A stretch of DNA of 58,525 bases from Dechloromonas sp. UBA6271 (GTDB lineage Bacteria > Pseudomonadota > Gammaproteobacteria > Burkholderiales > Rhodocyclaceae): assembly GCA_002440665.1 (NCBI GenBank), contig DJUX01000044.1, positions 1 to 58,525 of the forward strand, written 5' to 3'. The notes beneath the pieces were generated by a model that was given only the letters and a program-made list of their open reading frames with translations, made no database searches and was not told the DNA's origin. The position numbers were made by a program, and so were the translations under genes. Below are positions 33,086 through 41,855 of the stretch, one piece after another (positions within the stretch are counted from its first letter, which is position 1; every line of letters starts with the position of its first letter).

Positions 33086-34414
33086 GTGGCCATCCACGTC
33101 GCTGACGCAGGTATCAATATCCAATACACGCCAAAGGTGTCCCGCACCTTTGCGTGGATTGTCTTCGCATTGACTTTCGGGCTCGTGATCTCCGACTACA
33201 TGTCCCGCCAGGTGCTCAACGCCGTATTCCCGATCCTCAAGGCTGAATGGGGGCTCTCCGACGCACAACTCGGCTCGCTCAACAGCATCGTCGCCCTCCT
33301 CGTCGGGCTGCTCACCTTCCCGCTGTCGGCGCTCGCCGATCGTTGGGGCCGCGTCCGCAGCATCGTGCTGATGGCCGCCCTGTGGAGCCTGGCGACCGCT
33401 GCCTGCGCCGTGGCCGAGAGCTACGGCCAAATGCTGGCCGCCCGCTTCTTCGTCGGTTTGGGCGAAGCCGCCTACGGCAGTGTCGGCATTGCCGTCATTC
33501 TCAGCGTGTTTCCGCCGCACCTGCGCTCCACGCTGGCGGGTTCCTTCATGGCCGGCGGCGCCTTGGGTTCGGTGCTCGGCATGGCCCTCGGCGGCGTCAT
33601 CGCCGCCAAATTTGGCTGGCGCTGGGCCTTCGGCAGCATGGCGCTGTTCGGCTTTGCGCTGGTTATCGTCTACGCCATGGTCATTACCGAGAAACGGCTG
33701 TCGCCCGACGGGCAGACGCTACGACCGGCGATGCGGAACGGCAATGGCGTCCGCAACGGATTCCGCTCGCTGCGTGTGCTCCTTGGCGCGCTGTTTTCCT
33801 CGGTCTCGATCTGCTGCGCCTATGTAGGCAGCGGCTTCCAGTTCTTCGCCATGGGCGCAATGATGGCCTGGCTGCCCAGCTACGTGAACCGCTACTACGA
33901 CCTCCCGACCGACAAGGCTGGCCTGGTTGCCGCGGTTTTCGTGCTGATCGCCGCGATCGGCATGACAGGGGGCGGCATCATCGCCGACCGCATCAGCCGC
34001 AACTTTGCCGTTCGCAAGTGGCGGGTCGCCATCATCTATTCGCTGGTCTCCGGCATCCTGCTGCTGATCGGCTTCCAGTTGCCCATCGGCACTGCACAAT
34101 TGCTCTTCCTTGGCGCCGGCATGCTGCTCGTCGCCGGAACCTCCGGCCCGGCCAGTGCGATGGTCGCCAACCTGACCCATCCGTCCATTCACGCAACGGC
34201 ATTCGCCACGCTGGCGCTGGCCAACAACCTGCTCAGCCTGGCGCCCGGCCCCTTTCTGACCGGCATCATCGCCGATCGCATCGGGCTGCTCGGCGCGCTG
34301 CAGATCATGCCGCTGATTGCACTCGCCGCCGCCGCCATGTTCGCTATCGGCCATCGCAATTACGCAAGTGACCTGCAGCGCATCCGCATGCTGCAGACCC
34401 AGGAAAATCGTTAA
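33086..34414 (+). CDS. MFS transporter, copy A
   Basis: 442 residues from GTG 33086 (AGGAGA five bases upstream), 12 predicted membrane spans. The MFS loop motif ADRWGRVRSIV between spans 2 and 3 and the second-half equivalent ADRISRNF are clear. Resembles anion/aromatic-acid or spinster-like symporters. By eye about three quarters identical to copy B at 47199, including the GTG start. First of the duplicated MFS-RBBP9-Bcr/CflA block. Uptake of the pathway substrate, or export of an intermediate, is inferred. Confidence 0.92.
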   Translation: MAIHVADAGINIQYTPKVSRTFAWIVFALTFGLVISDYMSRQVLNAVFPILKAEWGLSDAQLGSLNSIVALLVGLLTFPLSALADRWGRVRSIVLMAALWSLATAACAVAESYGQMLAARFFVGLGEAAYGSVGIAVILSVFPPHLRSTLAGSFMAGGALGSVLGMALGGVIAAKFGWRWAFGSMALFGFALVIVYAMVITEKRLSPDGQTLRPAMRNGNGVRNGFRSLRVLLGALFSSVSICCAYVGSGFQFFAMGAMMAWLPSYVNRYYDLPTDKAGLVAAVFVLIAAIGMTGGGIIADRISRNFAVRKWRVAIIYSLVSGILLLIGFQLPIGTAQLLFLGAGMLLVAGTSGPASAMVANLTHPSIHATAFATLALANNLLSLAPGPFLTGIIADRIGLLGALQIMPLIALAAAAMFAIGHRNYASDLQRIRMLQTQENR

Positions 34415-34432
34415 ATCCAATAAGAGTCATTC

Positions 34433-34990
34433 ATGAGCCCCACCTCCCCTACCATCCTCCTTGTCCCCGGCCTGCGCGACCATGTCGAGGATCACTGGCA
34501 GACCCACCTGCAGCGCAAGATCCCGGGCGCCTGCTCGGTGCCGCCGCTGGAGTACGACAAGCTGAGCCGCGACGCCCGCGTCGAGGCGCTCGACAAGGCG
34601 CTTTCCGAGATCGACGGCCCGGTGATCCTCGTCGCCCATAGCGCCGGGGTCATGATCACCGTGCATTGGGCGCAGAAATACAGCCGTCCGATCCACGGCG
34701 CGCTGCTCGCGACGCCGGCCGACCTCGAATCGCCAATGCCGGCCGGCTATCCGAGTGTCGACGTCCTGCGCGACAACGGCTGGCAGCCGATCCCGCGCCG
34801 CCCGCTCCCCTTTCCCAGCATCGTCGCCGCCAGCACCAATGATCCCCTGGGCAGCCTTGAGCGCGTCACACAGATGGCTGCCGACTGGGGCAGCCGACTA
34901 GTGAACATCGGCGCCGTCGGTCACCTGAACCCGGCGGCCGGTTACGGCGAATGGACAGGCGCCGAAGAACTCCTCCGCACACTGCGCTGA
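34433..34990 (+). CDS. RBBP9/YdeN-family alpha/beta hydrolase, copy A
   Basis: 185 residues. Catalytic triad: nucleophile Ser in AHSAG (about 69), Asp in STNDP, His in GHLNP near the end. LLVPGLRDHVEDHWQTHLQRK is the usual RBBP9/YdeN opening. Small serine hydrolases of this family act on small esters or amides, but natural substrates are unknown. It sits 18 bases behind MFS A and 22 before the Bcr/CflA gene, spacing retained in copy B. Confidence 0.9.
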   Translation: MSPTSPTILLVPGLRDHVEDHWQTHLQRKIPGACSVPPLEYDKLSRDARVEALDKALSEIDGPVILVAHSAGVMITVHWAQKYSRPIHGALLATPADLESPMPAGYPSVDVLRDNGWQPIPRRPLPFPSIVAASTNDPLGSLERVTQMAADWGSRLVNIGAVGHLNPAAGYGEWTGAEELLRTLR

Positions 34991-35012
34991 CCGCCCCAGG
35001 GAAACGGACACC

Positions 35013-36215
35013 GTGAAAATGCCCGCCCCGGCGGCGTTGACCGCGCTGCTCGCGGTGATCGGCCTGCTCAACTCGTTTTGCTCCGACATGGTCATTCCGG
35101 CGCTGCCTTCGCTGCGCGATGAACTCCAGGTCACGCCCTGGCAGGCACAGCAGACGATCTCGCTGTTCTTCGCCGCCAGCGCCTTCATGTCGCTATGGTA
35201 TGGCGCGCTGGCGGATGCCTGGGGCCGGCGCACGGTCACGCTGGGCGCACTGCTCATCGTCGCCCTGACCGCGATCGGCTGCCTGGCCGCCGGCCGGATC
35301 GAGCATATCTGGATCCTGCGCACGCTACAGGGCCTCGCCGCGGGGGCCGGGCTGGTGATCAGCCGAACCATCGTCCGCGACCTGCACATCGGCCCAACCG
35401 CGCAGAAGCTCCTGGCCAGCATCATGATGGTGCAGACCCTCTCCCTGGTTGCGACGCCGGTATTGGGCGGCTGGCTCGCCCAGACCTGGGGCTGGCGCGC
35501 CGTCTTCGTGGTCATCGCCTGCATCATGCTGGCACTGGCCTTGGCCTGCTGGTGCTGGCTGCCCGAGACCTTGCCGCGTGAGCAGCGTCGTCCGCTACAG
35601 CCGGCCTCGCTGTGGCGATCCTATCTCGCGGTGTTGCGTTCCGGCTCGTTCATGCGCCTGTCGCTCGCCCACGTCGCCAACTGGATCGGCATGGCGATGT
35701 ACGCCTTCTCAGCCCCGGTTTTCGTCATCCAGCATCTCGGCCGCAGTGCGACCGAGGTCTACCTGGTCTTCGCCCCGATCACGATCGGGCTGGTCTCCGG
35801 GTTCGTCCTCTTCCCGAAACTGGCGCACCGCCTGGGCAGCGCCCGCATTCTCGGCGTCGCCTACCGTATCCTCGGCGTCGCGGTTGCACTGAACCTGGGC
35901 CTGTGCTGGCTGTTGCCGCCCGGACTGATCCACACGCTACCGCTGCTCGTCTACTCGATGGGCATGGCGCTGGCGCTGCCCGTGCTGCTAGACCGGGCGC
36001 TGACGCCCGTGCATGAGTATGCCGGCGTTGCCTCCTCATGCCAGACCTTCCTGCAGTTCGCGACCATGGCAATCGCGGCAGGCATGCTCGCGCCCCTGCT
36101 CTGGGATTCGCTGTTTTCCCTGGCTCTTGGCACCGGCATCATCACCGCCATCGGCGGCTGGTGCGTTTACCGCGAACGGCAGATTCGCGCGATGCATCCC
36201 TGCACAGCGCCGTAA
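35013..36215 (+). CDS. Bcr/CflA family MFS transporter, copy A
   Basis: 400 residues from GTG 35013 (in-frame ATG at 35019). Twelve spans; DMVIPALPSLRDELQVTPWQAQQTISLFFAASAFMSLWYGALADAWGRR is the Bcr/CflA drug/metabolite exporter signature, with an R-x-x-x-D-x-x-x-G loop (RTIVRDLHIG). Probably exports a toxic or surplus intermediate. Last gene of block A. Copy B (49116) has the same GTG start and length. Confidence 0.92.
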   Translation: MKMPAPAALTALLAVIGLLNSFCSDMVIPALPSLRDELQVTPWQAQQTISLFFAASAFMSLWYGALADAWGRRTVTLGALLIVALTAIGCLAAGRIEHIWILRTLQGLAAGAGLVISRTIVRDLHIGPTAQKLLASIMMVQTLSLVATPVLGGWLAQTWGWRAVFVVIACIMLALALACWCWLPETLPREQRRPLQPASLWRSYLAVLRSGSFMRLSLAHVANWIGMAMYAFSAPVFVIQHLGRSATEVYLVFAPITIGLVSGFVLFPKLAHRLGSARILGVAYRILGVAVALNLGLCWLLPPGLIHTLPLLVYSMGMALALPVLLDRALTPVHEYAGVASSCQTFLQFATMAIAAGMLAPLLWDSLFSLALGTGIITAIGGWCVYRERQIRAMHPCTAP

Positions 36216-36360
36216 ACGTAAGACAGGTAACCGGGCTACCTCGCCCCTGCGGCGGCAAACGTCCTGCCCGCTTCCGCACCAAAGATGATGGTGCAGGACG
36301 CGCACCCGCATCAATGGCAGTTGCCAAGTACACCCCCTGCTGCCCGGGCCCCTTCAGCAA

Positions 36361-36385
36361 AACGGCGCCCACCGCGGGCGCCGTT
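36361..36385 (-). terminator. rho-independent terminator of the quinone oxidoreductase gene
   Basis: AACGGCGCCC (36361-36370) and GGGCGCCGTT (36376-36385) form a perfect 10-bp stem with a 5-base loop. On the minus strand a T-run (TTTTG) follows. It lies 37 bases beyond the stop of the oxidoreductase gene. The rest of 36216-36360 holds a second, imperfect stem (CGTCCTG/CAGGACG, 36260-36300) and no gene. Confidence 0.6.
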
Positions 36386-36421
36386 GAAGTGATCCGAAAA
36401 CCGCCTCCCATGCAGTGCAAT

Positions 36422-37123
36422 TCACATGATGGGATTCAGCTTCTCGTCGAATTGATCGAGTGTCACGAATTTCATGGGTTGCACATCCTCCAGACCATGC
36501 AAGCGCTGCCGATATTCCTCCAGAATGGCCAAGCGAGCCTCATGGCTGATATAGGGAACGTGATAGCCCACGAAGGGCGGCAGTACACTCATCCCTGCAT
36601 ACGCCAGTGTTCCCCGCAATATCGGCCGCAGCATGTCCTCCAGGGGGCCATGCACACCGCCTTCAACCAACATGTGTGGCTGTCCGCCGATCGTGATGCA
36701 GAGCATCGCTTTCTTGCCGGAAAGTCCGCCCCGGTCGTAGAAGCGCTTCCCGCCATAGACCGCGCCGGACACGAATACCCGGTCGATCCAGCCCTTCATG
36801 ATAGCCGGCATGGAAAACCAGTAGATCGGAAAATTGAAGATCACCAGGTCTGCCCATAACAGCTTGTCCAGTTCCGCCTGGACGTCGGGCGCCAATGTCC
36901 TGTGCCCGTGGTTGTGGCGTTGCTCAAGCGCATACACAAGGTAGTCCGGGTTGGCCCTGTCGCCGAAATCTGCCGGACTCGCCACAGGGTTCCACTTCAT
37001 TGCGTAAAGATCCGACACCAGGACCGTGTGCCCAAGCATGCCGAGTTCCGTGACCGCAAGATCCTTCAATGTGGCGTTAAATGATTGAGGCTCGTTATGA
37101 GCATGGACGATGAGAACATTCAT
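36422..37123 (-). CDS. NAD(P)H:quinone oxidoreductase, NQO1/MdaB-like flavoprotein
   Basis: 233 residues from ATG 37123 (MNVLIVHAHNEPQSFNATL). Flavodoxin-like fold with the FMN/FAD loop NFPIYWFSMPAIMKGWIDRVF and the nicotinamide-side motif TIGGQPHMLVEGG. Two-electron reduction of quinones or related carbonyls, often protective. Divergent from the GlxA-type regulator at 37303, which probably controls it. Confidence 0.9.
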   Translation of the reverse strand: MNVLIVHAHNEPQSFNATLKDLAVTELGMLGHTVLVSDLYAMKWNPVASPADFGDRANPDYLVYALEQRHNHGHRTLAPDVQAELDKLLWADLVIFNFPIYWFSMPAIMKGWIDRVFVSGAVYGGKRFYDRGGLSGKKAMLCITIGGQPHMLVEGGVHGPLEDMLRPILRGTLAYAGMSVLPPFVGYHVPYISHEARLAILEEYRQRLHGLEDVQPMKFVTLDQFDEKLNPIM

Positions 37124-37227
37124 GGGATCTGGTATTCCTGTCGATGGTTGTCGAGCGATCATGTTCGGTCGCCTGGATAATGTGGGGCATTCGAATGACA
37201 CGTACTGTAGGAGAATGGATTCGGATG

Positions 37228-37254
37228 TGTAATAGTCGGAACCGACATGTAATA
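37228..37254. promoter_or_regulatory. TGTAATA direct repeat around a palindrome, candidate GlxA-type operator
   Basis: TGTAATA at 37228-37234 and again at 37248-37254 (20 bp apart) flank GTCGG-AA-CCGAC, in the gap between the divergent oxidoreductase and GlxA-like regulator genes. Direct repeats about two helical turns apart are typical of AraC-family sites. Role inferred. Confidence 0.4.
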
Positions 37255-37302
37255 TGCGGTTTACGCCAATCCGGAAAACCTGCTTCAGCGATGAGGTAAG
37301 CC

Positions 37303-38295
37303 GTGCCGACAGCCGCCATTCTTGGTTTCGATGACGCCTATGCCTCGGTCGTCGGCGGATTTGCCGACATGCTGCAGGTCGCAAATTCCTTCCTGCGCAG
37401 ACAGGGTGCCGCGCCCTCGGGGCTATTCGAATGGCACTTCGTCTCGGAGAAGGGACAAACAGTGCGGGCCAGCAATGGGCTTGAACTGGCCATGCGCCCG
37501 ATGTCCCCAGGCACCCCTTACGATCTCGTCTTCATCCCCAGCCTGCACTATCGCAGCTGGACGGAATTTCAGCGCTTCCTGGAAGGTCAGCCCTTCGTGT
37601 GCGACTGGCTGACCAGGCAGTGGAAGAATGGTGCCTGGATCAGCGCCAACTGTACGGGCACGTTTCTCCTGGCGGAGACCGGCTTGCTCGATCATCGCAC
37701 TGCCACGACAACATGGTGGCTGGAGAGACAATTTCGTGAACGCTTTCCGGATGTCGATCTGCAGATGCGCCCGGCGGTAACCGAAGATGAGCGCCTGGTG
37801 TGTGGCGGCGCCCATGCGACATTTCTGTTGCAGTCGGTACGGGTTCTTGGTCATTTTGTTGGCAAGGCAATCGCCATGCAATGCGCCCGCAGCATGCTGA
37901 TCGATCTGACGCAAACGATACAGACGCCGCTCCACCCTCTGATCGCCGATCAGTCACATAACGACCCATTGGTTCAACGCGCGCAAAAGTGGCTTCAGGA
38001 GCACATGGCAAAACCGGTACGAATCCGTGATCTTGCGGACAAGCTGGCCGTCAGCGAACGTACGTTGATCAGGCGTTTCAACGCAGCGTTGAATCAGTCG
38101 CCACTCACCTATCTACAGCACCTGCGCATCGATACGGCGCGCGCGTTGCTGGAAGCTGGTGACCTGAGTACCGAGCAGATTGCACATTTCGTCGGCTATC
38201 ACGACATGAGTTCTTTCTCCCGACTGTTTCGAGAGCGCATCGGCTTTACCCCAGGCGCATACCGCGGCCGATTCTTGTGGCAGGCAAGCGAGTAA
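37303..38295 (+). CDS. GlxA family AraC-type transcriptional regulator
   Basis: 330 residues from GTG 37303, with GAGG seven bases upstream. N-terminal DJ-1/PfpI-like domain (about 1-185: AAILGFDDAYASVVGGFADML, SANCTGTFLLAETGLLDHR) and a C-terminal AraC HTH pair (IRDLADKLAVSERTLIRRFNAAL and TEQIAHFVGYHDMSSFSRLFRERIGFTPGAYR). The usual nucleophile-elbow Cys sits in NCTG. Different from the three arabinose-domain AraC proteins in this window. Likely controls the divergent quinone oxidoreductase. Confidence 0.92.
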   Translation: MPTAAILGFDDAYASVVGGFADMLQVANSFLRRQGAAPSGLFEWHFVSEKGQTVRASNGLELAMRPMSPGTPYDLVFIPSLHYRSWTEFQRFLEGQPFVCDWLTRQWKNGAWISANCTGTFLLAETGLLDHRTATTTWWLERQFRERFPDVDLQMRPAVTEDERLVCGGAHATFLLQSVRVLGHFVGKAIAMQCARSMLIDLTQTIQTPLHPLIADQSHNDPLVQRAQKWLQEHMAKPVRIRDLADKLAVSERTLIRRFNAALNQSPLTYLQHLRIDTARALLEAGDLSTEQIAHFVGYHDMSSFSRLFRERIGFTPGAYRGRFLWQASE

Positions 38296-38372
38296 GGCCG
38301 TGCCTCAGTTCAGACATGCTGATGCTTGAGCCTGCTGTTCTCATCTCGCGGCTGGTGCCAGCGACAACGGCT

Positions 38373-39377
38373 TTACACAGCCCCACCGCGGCATTTTCGC
38401 CATGACGCTGGACTTTCCCCGAAGCAGCCACTGAACCAGCGGGAAAAGGAACTCTGGTGGTTGTAACCCAGCAGCGATGCGACATGGCCGAGGTCGAAAT
38501 TGGGGTTTTCCAAATACAGGCGTACGCGCTCCTGGCGTGCCGCATCGAGCAATTCGCCAAATGCCGCCCCCGCCTTTTCAAGGTCGATTTGAAGCTTGCG
38601 GACACTGCATCCCAGTGATCGAGCGACTTCCTTGATGGTGGCTCGCCCCAGGGGCAGCAACAGGTAGATCTGCCGGCGCACCGCCGTCGCGATGGACGTG
38701 GCATTGTCTTCGCGCAGCGTTTCAACAAAACCCAGTGCGTACTCGGCCATGCGCGAATCGGCATTCGGGTTCGGACGATCCAGGTCTCGGGTCGGGAACG
38801 CCATGGCGTTGAGGTCGCTGTCAAACTGGCACGGACAATCGAAAACACGCCAATGCTCGTCCAGCGAGCGTGGCGCCGCGTGCCGGAAATAAACACGCAC
38901 CGGGCGCCAGTCGGCGCCGACGGTACTGCGAAAGACCTTCACGTTCGCAGCCATCGCCAGTTCGGCCACCTGGTGCTTGGGCAAGTTCGCGTCGGTCAAT
39001 ATCTCCTCCCGCAACAATGTCTGGCCGGCCTGGCTTTCAAGCATGATCGCGAGGGATTCGTTCATCAGCGGCAGGTATCTGATCGCCATTTGCAGCACGT
39101 CGCGCAGCGATTTTTGCTGCGACAGCAACAGCCCGACAACACCGAACTGCGACATCGGCCGCGGTTCGGCCATGCGCAAGCCGATGGTGTCGCATCCGCT
39201 GGCCGCGGCCGTTTTTTCCAGCAATTGGACGACGGCATCGCTGGATATCAGCCGATCCGGATTGCCGATCAGGGCCGTACCGAGCCCCACCGCACGCAAT
39301 TGCTCTTCGGGTTTGAGTCCGAGTTGGCGGGCAACATCAACGAAGTTCGCCAATACGGCGGCACGCATCAGGCTCAT
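38373..39377 (-). CDS. AraC family transcriptional regulator (arabinose-binding-domain type)
   Basis: 334 residues. N-terminal PF12625-type sensor (about 1-190, MSLMRAAVLANFVDVARQLGLKPEEQLRAVGL...) and C-terminal HTH pair (IKEVARSLGCSVRKLQIDLEKAG and LGHVASLLGYNHQSSFSRWFSGCFGESPASW). Close in layout to the regulator at 42907: both begin R-A-A-V-L-x-N-F. Divergent from the TauD A operon; a 21-bp phased repeat lies between them. Presumed activator of TauD-hydrolase-cupin-hydrolase. Confidence 0.92.
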   Translation of the reverse strand: MSLMRAAVLANFVDVARQLGLKPEEQLRAVGLGTALIGNPDRLISSDAVVQLLEKTAAASGCDTIGLRMAEPRPMSQFGVVGLLLSQQKSLRDVLQMAIRYLPLMNESLAIMLESQAGQTLLREEILTDANLPKHQVAELAMAANVKVFRSTVGADWRPVRVYFRHAAPRSLDEHWRVFDCPCQFDSDLNAMAFPTRDLDRPNPNADSRMAEYALGFVETLREDNATSIATAVRRQIYLLLPLGRATIKEVARSLGCSVRKLQIDLEKAGAAFGELLDAARQERVRLYLENPNFDLGHVASLLGYNHQSSFSRWFSGCFGESPASWRKCRGGAV

Positions 39378-39414
39378 GGCGGCATGGTCGGAATAAAAGA
39401 GGGTTTATGCATGC

Positions 39415-39443
39415 AATGCTAAAACAATTGCGCTTAATGCTAA
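39415..39443. promoter_or_regulatory. 21-bp phased direct repeat AATGCTAA, candidate AraC operator (TauD A)
   Basis: AATGCTAA at 39415-39422 and again at 39436-39443, exactly 21 bp apart and on the same strand, in the 164-base gap between the AraC gene and TauD A. The identical 8-base match and two-turn spacing fit tandem AraC half-sites. Confidence 0.55.
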
Positions 39444-39541
39444 GAATTTTCAGGCGTCCCATCTTAGACTGATTTCCGTGCCCAAGGTGATCCCAGCACC
39501 TACGCATCAGCCTAAATATATCCATCGAATGGAGGACGACA

Positions 39542-40390
39542 ATGAAGATTGAACAACTGACCTGCGCCATTGGCGCCGAACTCAAGAACGTGCAACTCAA
39601 GGAGGCAATCGCCAACGACGACCATTTTGGCGAAATCAAGCAAGCGCTGCTGGACCACAAGGTCCTGTTCCTGCGCGACCAGCAACTGGTCGATGCCGAG
39701 CATGCCGCCTTCGCCCGCCGCTTCGGCGACCTGGAAGACCATCCGCTGACGTCGAGTGCTGATAGCGAACCGGGCATCATCCATATCTGGAAGACTCCGG
39801 ACAGCCCGCCCGAGCGCTACGAGAACAGCTGGCACAACGATGCCACCTGGCGCGAGATCCCGCCGATGGGCGCCGTGCTGCGCTGCGTCGAGTGCCCGCC
39901 TGTCGGCGGCGACACGATGTGGGCCAACATGGAACTCGCTTACGAGCGTCTGCCCGACCACATCAAGGAAACCATCGCCGACCTGCGCGCGCGCCACAGC
40001 ATGGAAGCGCTCTTCATGGCGGCCAAGCCGATCGAGGAGCGTCTCGCCATGAAGGAGCGCTTTCCCGACCCAGAGCATCCGGTGGTGCGCACCCACCCGG
40101 AGACCGGCAAGAAGAGTCTGTTTGTCAGTGCATTCGCCACTCATTTCACCAATTTCCACACGGCCAGGAATGTTCGATATGGGCAAGATTGGCACCCGGG
40201 CATGTCCAATCTACTGCAATACCTTTACAGCCAGTCCTCAATTCCCGAGTACCAGGTGCGCTGGCGCTGGACCCCGGGCGCGATCGCGATCTGGGACAAC
40301 CGCTGCACCCAGCACTACGCCGTGATGGATTACCCGCCCTGCCACCGCAAGATGAACCGTGCCACTATCGTCGGCACCAAGCCGTTCTGA
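39542..40390 (+). CDS. TauD/TfdA family Fe(II)/2-oxoglutarate-dependent dioxygenase, copy A
   Basis: 282 residues. The iron facial triad is visible: His98-x-Asp100 (SWHNDATW) and distal His258 (TQHYAVMDY), with Arg269/Arg273 as candidates for binding 2-oxoglutarate. Double-stranded beta-helix fold. The family hydroxylates next to a sulfonate, ether or carboxylate group, sometimes breaking a C-S or C-O bond. First gene of the operon with two Asp-nucleophile hydrolases and a cupin, under the AraC gene at 38373. Closely similar to TauD B and C. Confidence 0.92.
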   Translation: MKIEQLTCAIGAELKNVQLKEAIANDDHFGEIKQALLDHKVLFLRDQQLVDAEHAAFARRFGDLEDHPLTSSADSEPGIIHIWKTPDSPPERYENSWHNDATWREIPPMGAVLRCVECPPVGGDTMWANMELAYERLPDHIKETIADLRARHSMEALFMAAKPIEERLAMKERFPDPEHPVVRTHPETGKKSLFVSAFATHFTNFHTARNVRYGQDWHPGMSNLLQYLYSQSSIPEYQVRWRWTPGAIAIWDNRCTQHYAVMDYPPCHRKMNRATIVGTKPF

Positions 40391-40402
40391 TCGGGCATCG
40401 CG

Positions 40403-41257
40403 ATGAGCATGACATTGACCCATCACTATGCCGACGTCGGCGAGGTCCGCCTGCACTACGTGACGGCAGGTAGCGGGCCGACGGTCGTGCTGCTGCACGG
40501 CTGGCCGCAGACCTGGTACATGTGGCGCGACGTGATTCCCGGACTGGCGAAGAACTACCGCGTCGTCGCGGTGGATTTGCGCGGACTGGGAGATTCGTCG
40601 AAGCCGGTGACCGGCTACGACACCACGACGGTGGCCGAAGACATCTGGCGTCTGGTACACGATGTACTCGGCGAGCAGCAGTTCTTCGTCGGCGCCCATG
40701 ACTGGGGCGGGCCGGTGGCGTATGCCCTGGCTGCCCGTCATCGCGATGCGGTCCGCGCCATGGGCATCTTTGACGTACCGGTTCCTGGCGACGGGGCGCC
40801 GCTGGCAGCGATGGCCCGCTGGCACTTCGGCTTCCATGGCGAGCCGGAGATGCCCGAAGCCCTGGTCGCGGGACGCGAGGAACTCTATCTGAGCTTCTTC
40901 TACCGCAAGGGGGGCGCTCGTCCGGATGCCATCTCCCCGGAGGCGCAACGCGAATACATCCGCGCCTACAGCCAGCCGGGCGCCATGCGCGCCGGGTTCA
41001 ACTACTACCGCGCCCTGCCGCAGGATGTCGCCGACCACCAGCGCTACCTCGCCGACGGCAAGCTGCCGATGCCTATCCTGGTCTATGGCGGCGGCGCACC
41101 CGGGGTCGGTCGCGGCCTGGCCGCGCTGGAGTCCTGGCAGCGCGTCGGCAGCAATGTGACCGGCGGCGTAGCCGAGGATTGCGGACACTGGATTCCCGAG
41201 GAACGGCCGGAGTGGGTTGCCGAGCGCCTGCAGGAATTCTTCGCCCGCATCGCCTGA
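40403..41257 (+). CDS. alpha/beta hydrolase of the epoxide hydrolase type
   Basis: 284 residues. Oxyanion motif HGWP (32-35), nucleophile Asp100 in GAHDWGG, catalytic His262 in CGHWIPEE. An Asp nucleophile with HGxP points to the epoxide hydrolase/haloacetate dehalogenase branch rather than to esterases. Starts 12 bases after TauD A. It may hydrate an epoxide or cut a C-X bond formed after oxygenation. Confidence 0.9.
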   Translation: MSMTLTHHYADVGEVRLHYVTAGSGPTVVLLHGWPQTWYMWRDVIPGLAKNYRVVAVDLRGLGDSSKPVTGYDTTTVAEDIWRLVHDVLGEQQFFVGAHDWGGPVAYALAARHRDAVRAMGIFDVPVPGDGAPLAAMARWHFGFHGEPEMPEALVAGREELYLSFFYRKGGARPDAISPEAQREYIRAYSQPGAMRAGFNYYRALPQDVADHQRYLADGKLPMPILVYGGGAPGVGRGLAALESWQRVGSNVTGGVAEDCGHWIPEERPEWVAERLQEFFARIA

Positions 41258-41315
41258 TCGCCGTACCACAGCCCAAATTTAACAACCTGTTCACAACATT
41301 CTCTAAGGAACCACC

Positions 41316-41786
41316 ATGTACTTTGAAAACATCGACACCGCACTCATCGACGTCGAATCCCTGCCCTGGATGCCGTTCACGCCATACAGCGAGATTTTTC
41401 AACTCAAACTCATCAAGGTCGATCCCATCCGCGGCGACTGGATTGCGCTGCTCAAGGTGCCGGCGAATTCCGTCCTGCCGATGCACCATCACTCCGGTAC
41501 CGTGATGGTGTATACGCTGACGGGAAGCTGGAAATACATCGAACACGACTGGATCGGCACCCCGGGCAGCTTCGTGTTCGAAACCGCCGGTTCCCGCCAT
41601 ACGCCGGTCAGCGTCGGCGACGACGAGGTCATCACGCTCAACATCGTCCAGGGCGACTGGAACGTGATGTCGCCCGAGGGCCAGGTGTTGGCCATCGAAA
41701 ACTGGCGCAGCATGATGGAGCGGTATCTTGCCTATTGCAAGGCCAACGACATCACCCCGATCGATCTCTCCAGCTTCAGCGTTTAA
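41316..41786 (+). CDS. ChrR-like cupin, acetylacetone/dihydroxyacetophenone dioxygenase type
   Basis: 156 residues, one cupin domain. Metal ligands are probably His57, His59 (MHHHSG) and His95 (GSRHTPV); the usual Glu of cupin motif 1 is missing. A 3-His iron site, with the same short length, is the hallmark of acetylacetone dioxygenase (Dke1) and 2,4'-dihydroxyacetophenone dioxygenase, which cleave C-C bonds of beta-diketones or hydroxyketones. AAGGA upstream. Lying between two hydrolases behind TauD A, it could cut a ketonic intermediate. The specific substrate is unknown. Confidence 0.8.
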   Translation: MYFENIDTALIDVESLPWMPFTPYSEIFQLKLIKVDPIRGDWIALLKVPANSVLPMHHHSGTVMVYTLTGSWKYIEHDWIGTPGSFVFETAGSRHTPVSVGDDEVITLNIVQGDWNVMSPEGQVLAIENWRSMMERYLAYCKANDITPIDLSSFSV

Positions 41787-41855
41787 GTCACTGCAGGTGC
41801 GCCGGTGATGTTGCCGGCACGCCTGCACGCGTGCGCAACCATGAGGAATGGCTTC

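Noticed and set aside
33247..34371. 374-codon Arg/His-rich frame overlapping MFS A
   Set aside because: Out-of-frame shadow of the MFS gene; more than a fifth Arg/His and no known domain.
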